In this document: one piece after another, positions 6,725 to 7,944 of the stretch
Numbering within the stretch: the first letter of the stretch is position 1
How the letters are laid out: every line of letters starts with the position of its first letter
The notes under the pieces: generated by a model
The model's input: only the letters and a program-made list of their open reading frames with translations
Told to the model about the DNA's origin: nothing
The model's database searches: none
Position numbers and translations under genes: made by a program
Assembly (NCBI GenBank): GCA_030604345.1
Contig: JAUVWB010000064.1
Coordinates: 1-7,944 of the forward strand
Direction of reading: 5' to 3'
Origin: Desulfofustis sp.
GTDB lineage: Bacteria > Desulfobacterota > Desulfobulbia > Desulfobulbales > Desulfocapsaceae
DNA: 7,944 nucleotides

Positions 6725-6750
6725 GCCGTTGCGCACTAATCAGGCACGGC
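6725..6750 (-). promoter_or_regulatory. Small hairpin just upstream of the pseudopilin start
   Basis: GCCGT-GC and GC-ACGGC arms (6725-6732 and 6744-6750, one bulged base at 6730) can pair around an 11-base loop. In the mRNA the structure ends 8 bases before the ATG at 6716, where a ribosome binding site would be expected but is absent. An overlapping alternative pairing is GTGCC/GGCAC (6723-6727 with 6743-6747). It could modulate translation; no T-run follows, so it is not an intrinsic terminator. Only the sequence complementarity supports it. Confidence 0.25.
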
Positions 6751-6788
6751 CTCTTTTTGCTCCGGAAAGATGAGATTACAACCGGTTG

Positions 6789-7124
6789 CTAGTATTGATT
6801 CCAGATAGCGTAACCCTGCTTCTCATAGGAACCGATGCACTCCTGATATGCTTGGTAGGAGTGTGCGGTTCGCCAGCGGTCGACGGTGCACTCCTTGATC
6901 TCACCGGTATTACGGTTCAACAACAGCGTACGAGAATGCTTTTCGCTGAAGGAAGCACAACCGACGCAGCAGAATAGCAACAGACCCGTGGCACATATCA
7001 CCACTGCACTACGGTTTCGAAGTATGGTAGACTGATGATTCGCTATTGTCGTCTCCCTGGCCGCCCGCAAACACCATCGCTTCAGCATCATTTTCATGAT
7101 TCCTGTCATGCCTGTCAAGCTCAT
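6789..7124 (-). CDS. Small putative lipoprotein of unknown function
   Basis: From the first ATG (7124) the frame gives 111 residues. A hydrophobic stretch (about 40-55, SAVVICATGLLLFCCVG) ends at a lipobox-like CVGC, so C56 is the likely lipidated cysteine, leaving a mature protein of 56 residues. The mature part reads LLLNRNTGEIKECTVDRWRT, then YQECIGSYEKQGYAIW, with two further cysteines (C79, C96) that could form a disulfide. The N-terminal region is unusually long for a signal peptide. The ATG at 7097 (codon 10) is a better start because AGGA lies 4 bases before it, giving MKMMLKRWCLRAA and still a long n-region. I recognise no named family; short lipoproteins with a TGE...C and C...GY pattern seem familiar but I cannot name one. 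It lies 51 bases after the MBL-fold gene and 72 bases before the pseudopilin, all on the same strand. Confidence 0.72.
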   Translation of the reverse strand: MSLTGMTGIMKMMLKRWCLRAARETTIANHQSTILRNRSAVVICATGLLLFCCVGCASFSEKHSRTLLLNRNTGEIKECTVDRWRTAHSYQAYQECIGSYEKQGYAIWNQY

Positions 7125-7140
7125 TGTATGGAAATCAATA

Positions 7141-7169
7141 CCGTTTCCCGGTTTCCGACAAAAACGGAA
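7141..7169. repeat. Overlapping alternative stem-loops in the gap before the lipoprotein gene
   Basis: CCGTTT (7141-7146) pairs with AAACGG (7162-7167), and TTCCG (7153-7157) pairs with CGGAA (7165-7169). The two stems share their right arms and so exclude each other. They lie in the 51-base gap between the MBL-fold gene and the lipoprotein gene. On the minus strand no T-run follows, so this is not a standard terminator. Possibly chance. Confidence 0.2.
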
Positions 7170-7175
7170 TCTGCA

Positions 7176-7944
7176 TCAATCACCGTCAAGCACGATTATT
7201 TCCCCAAGGGCCGGCCGGAGATACCGTTCTTCCGGCCGCATGGATCGCTGCAAGACTCGATTGAGATCCAGCAGCGGATAACCGGGCGGCTCATCGCCCA
7301 AATGGAAGGTTCCCCATTGGCTCGGCACGAAATACCGGGCGCCAAGATCATCAAAGGCCTGGAGGGCCTCCTCCACGTTGAGATGGGGATAATGCATGAA
7401 CCAGCGGGGATGATAGGCGGTGATCGGCAGCAGGGCGTAATCGATGTCGTCGAAGACCCGGCCAAATTCGCGATAGCCGACGAAGTAGCCGCTGTCACCG
7501 CCGAAATAGATGGTCATGCCACCGGAACGGATCAGAAAACTGGCCCAGAGAGAGTCGTTTCGCCCCCTTCCCAGCCGCAGGGACCAGTGTTGGGCGGGAA
7601 GGCAGATCAGTTCATCCGTCCCGGCGAACGTCCGCTGCCACCAATCAAGCTCCACTACCGCTCCGTCATGCAGCGAACTGATCGACTCGCCCACCCCGAG
7701 CGGCACATAAAAACGGCTTGTGGCAGGCAACGCCTCGATGGTCGCCGCATCCAAGTGGTCGTAATGATTATGCGAGATAATGACATTGAGAGGACCAGGA
7801 AGGGCGGCCAGGTCTTGTTTCCGCAGGGCCGGGGGTGACACGCGTTTGGGCAGCAAGGCCCGTTCCGACAGCATCGGGTCGGTCAACCACCAGCTGTCAT
7901 TCAGCCGGAGCAGGAAGGTCCCGTGGCCGATCCACACCAGGATG
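7176..7944 (-). CDS. MBL-fold metal-dependent hydrolase of the NAPE-PLD-like group (5' end beyond window)
   Basis: A metallo-beta-lactamase-fold hydrolase resembling N-acyl-phosphatidylethanolamine phospholipase D and its bacterial relatives (Lactamase_B_2 type). The visible 255 residues are open to the window edge. A GTG at 7937 lies inside the conserved first strand (VWIGHGTFLL), so the true start is almost certainly outside. Family blocks in order: LTDPMLS, SHNHYDHLD (the HxHxDH metal motif, 7773-7755), ELDWW, QHWSLR, FGGDSGYF, LPITAYHPRWFMHY and QWGTFHLGDEP. Numbering from that GTG, the expected ligands are H56, H58, D60, H61, H117 and D148. The last ligand, His in the HWGTF motif of mammalian NAPE-PLD, is here Q207 (codon 7319-7317). 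The enzyme may bind one metal differently, or this may be normal for its subfamily. The substrate is unknown. The protein ends with EIIVLDGD, and the lipoprotein gene follows after 51 bases. Confidence 0.92.
   Translation of the reverse strand, partial: ILVWIGHGTFLLRLNDSWWLTDPMLSERALLPKRVSPPALRKQDLAALPGPLNVIISHNHYDHLDAATIEALPATSRFYVPLGVGESISSLHDGAVVELDWWQRTFAGTDELICLPAQHWSLRLGRGRNDSLWASFLIRSGGMTIYFGGDSGYFVGYREFGRVFDDIDYALLPITAYHPRWFMHYPHLNVEEALQAFDDLGARYFVPSQWGTFHLGDEPPGYPLLDLNRVLQRSMRPEERYLRPALGEIIVLDGD

Noticed and set aside
7035..7838. Plus-strand frame of 267 codons
   Set aside because: It is antisense to the MBL-fold gene, whose HxHxDH and other motifs prove the minus strand is coding.

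Overview
The window looks like chromosomal DNA from a moderately GC-rich Gram-negative bacterium. Multi-subunit complex I genes, a type II secretion/type IV pilin-like pseudopilin, an HD-GYP sensor and a lipobox protein suggest a deltaproteobacterium (Desulfobacterota, perhaps near Desulfuromonadales). That placement is an inference from protein style, not a search result. Every convincing gene lies on the minus strand, so transcription runs from high to low coordinates.

Layout in the direction of transcription (right to left): (1) 7944-7176, the C-terminal part of a NAPE-PLD-like metallo-beta-lactamase-fold hydrolase whose start lies beyond the window. (2) 7124-6789 (start perhaps 7097), a small cysteine-containing lipoprotein of unknown role. 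(3) 6716-6228, a GspG/PilE-like pseudopilin, coupled through a TGATG stop/start overlap to (4) 6228-4129, a 699-residue membrane receptor with periplasmic sensor, HAMP, GAF and an intact HD-GYP c-di-GMP phosphodiesterase domain. (5) A 208-base gap that may encode a 43-residue charged peptide. (6) 3920-3027, a cation diffusion facilitator, overlapping by 13 bases (7) 3039-2023, the PLP enzyme low-specificity L-threonine aldolase (ltaE). (8) About 600 bases without a convincing minus-strand gene. They hold a likely nuo promoter, some small palindromes and one doubtful plus-strand small ORF with a strong ribosome binding site. (9) 1425-1, the start of a complex I operon, nuoA-nuoB-nuoC. The nuoC frame stays open to the window edge and is probably a nuoCD fusion.

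The nuo genes encode the membrane subunit A and the peripheral-arm subunits B and C of NADH:quinone oxidoreductase. CDF-ltaE and pseudopilin-HD-GYP are two tightly coupled pairs. The second pair suggests c-di-GMP control linked to a surface or secretion pseudopilus. There is no CRISPR array, mobile element, rRNA or tRNA that I can support, and nothing here is clearly a novel system. The most interesting points are the pseudopilin/HD-GYP coupling, a Gln at a normally His metal-ligand position in the MBL-fold enzyme, the nuoC extension, and two possible small proteins.
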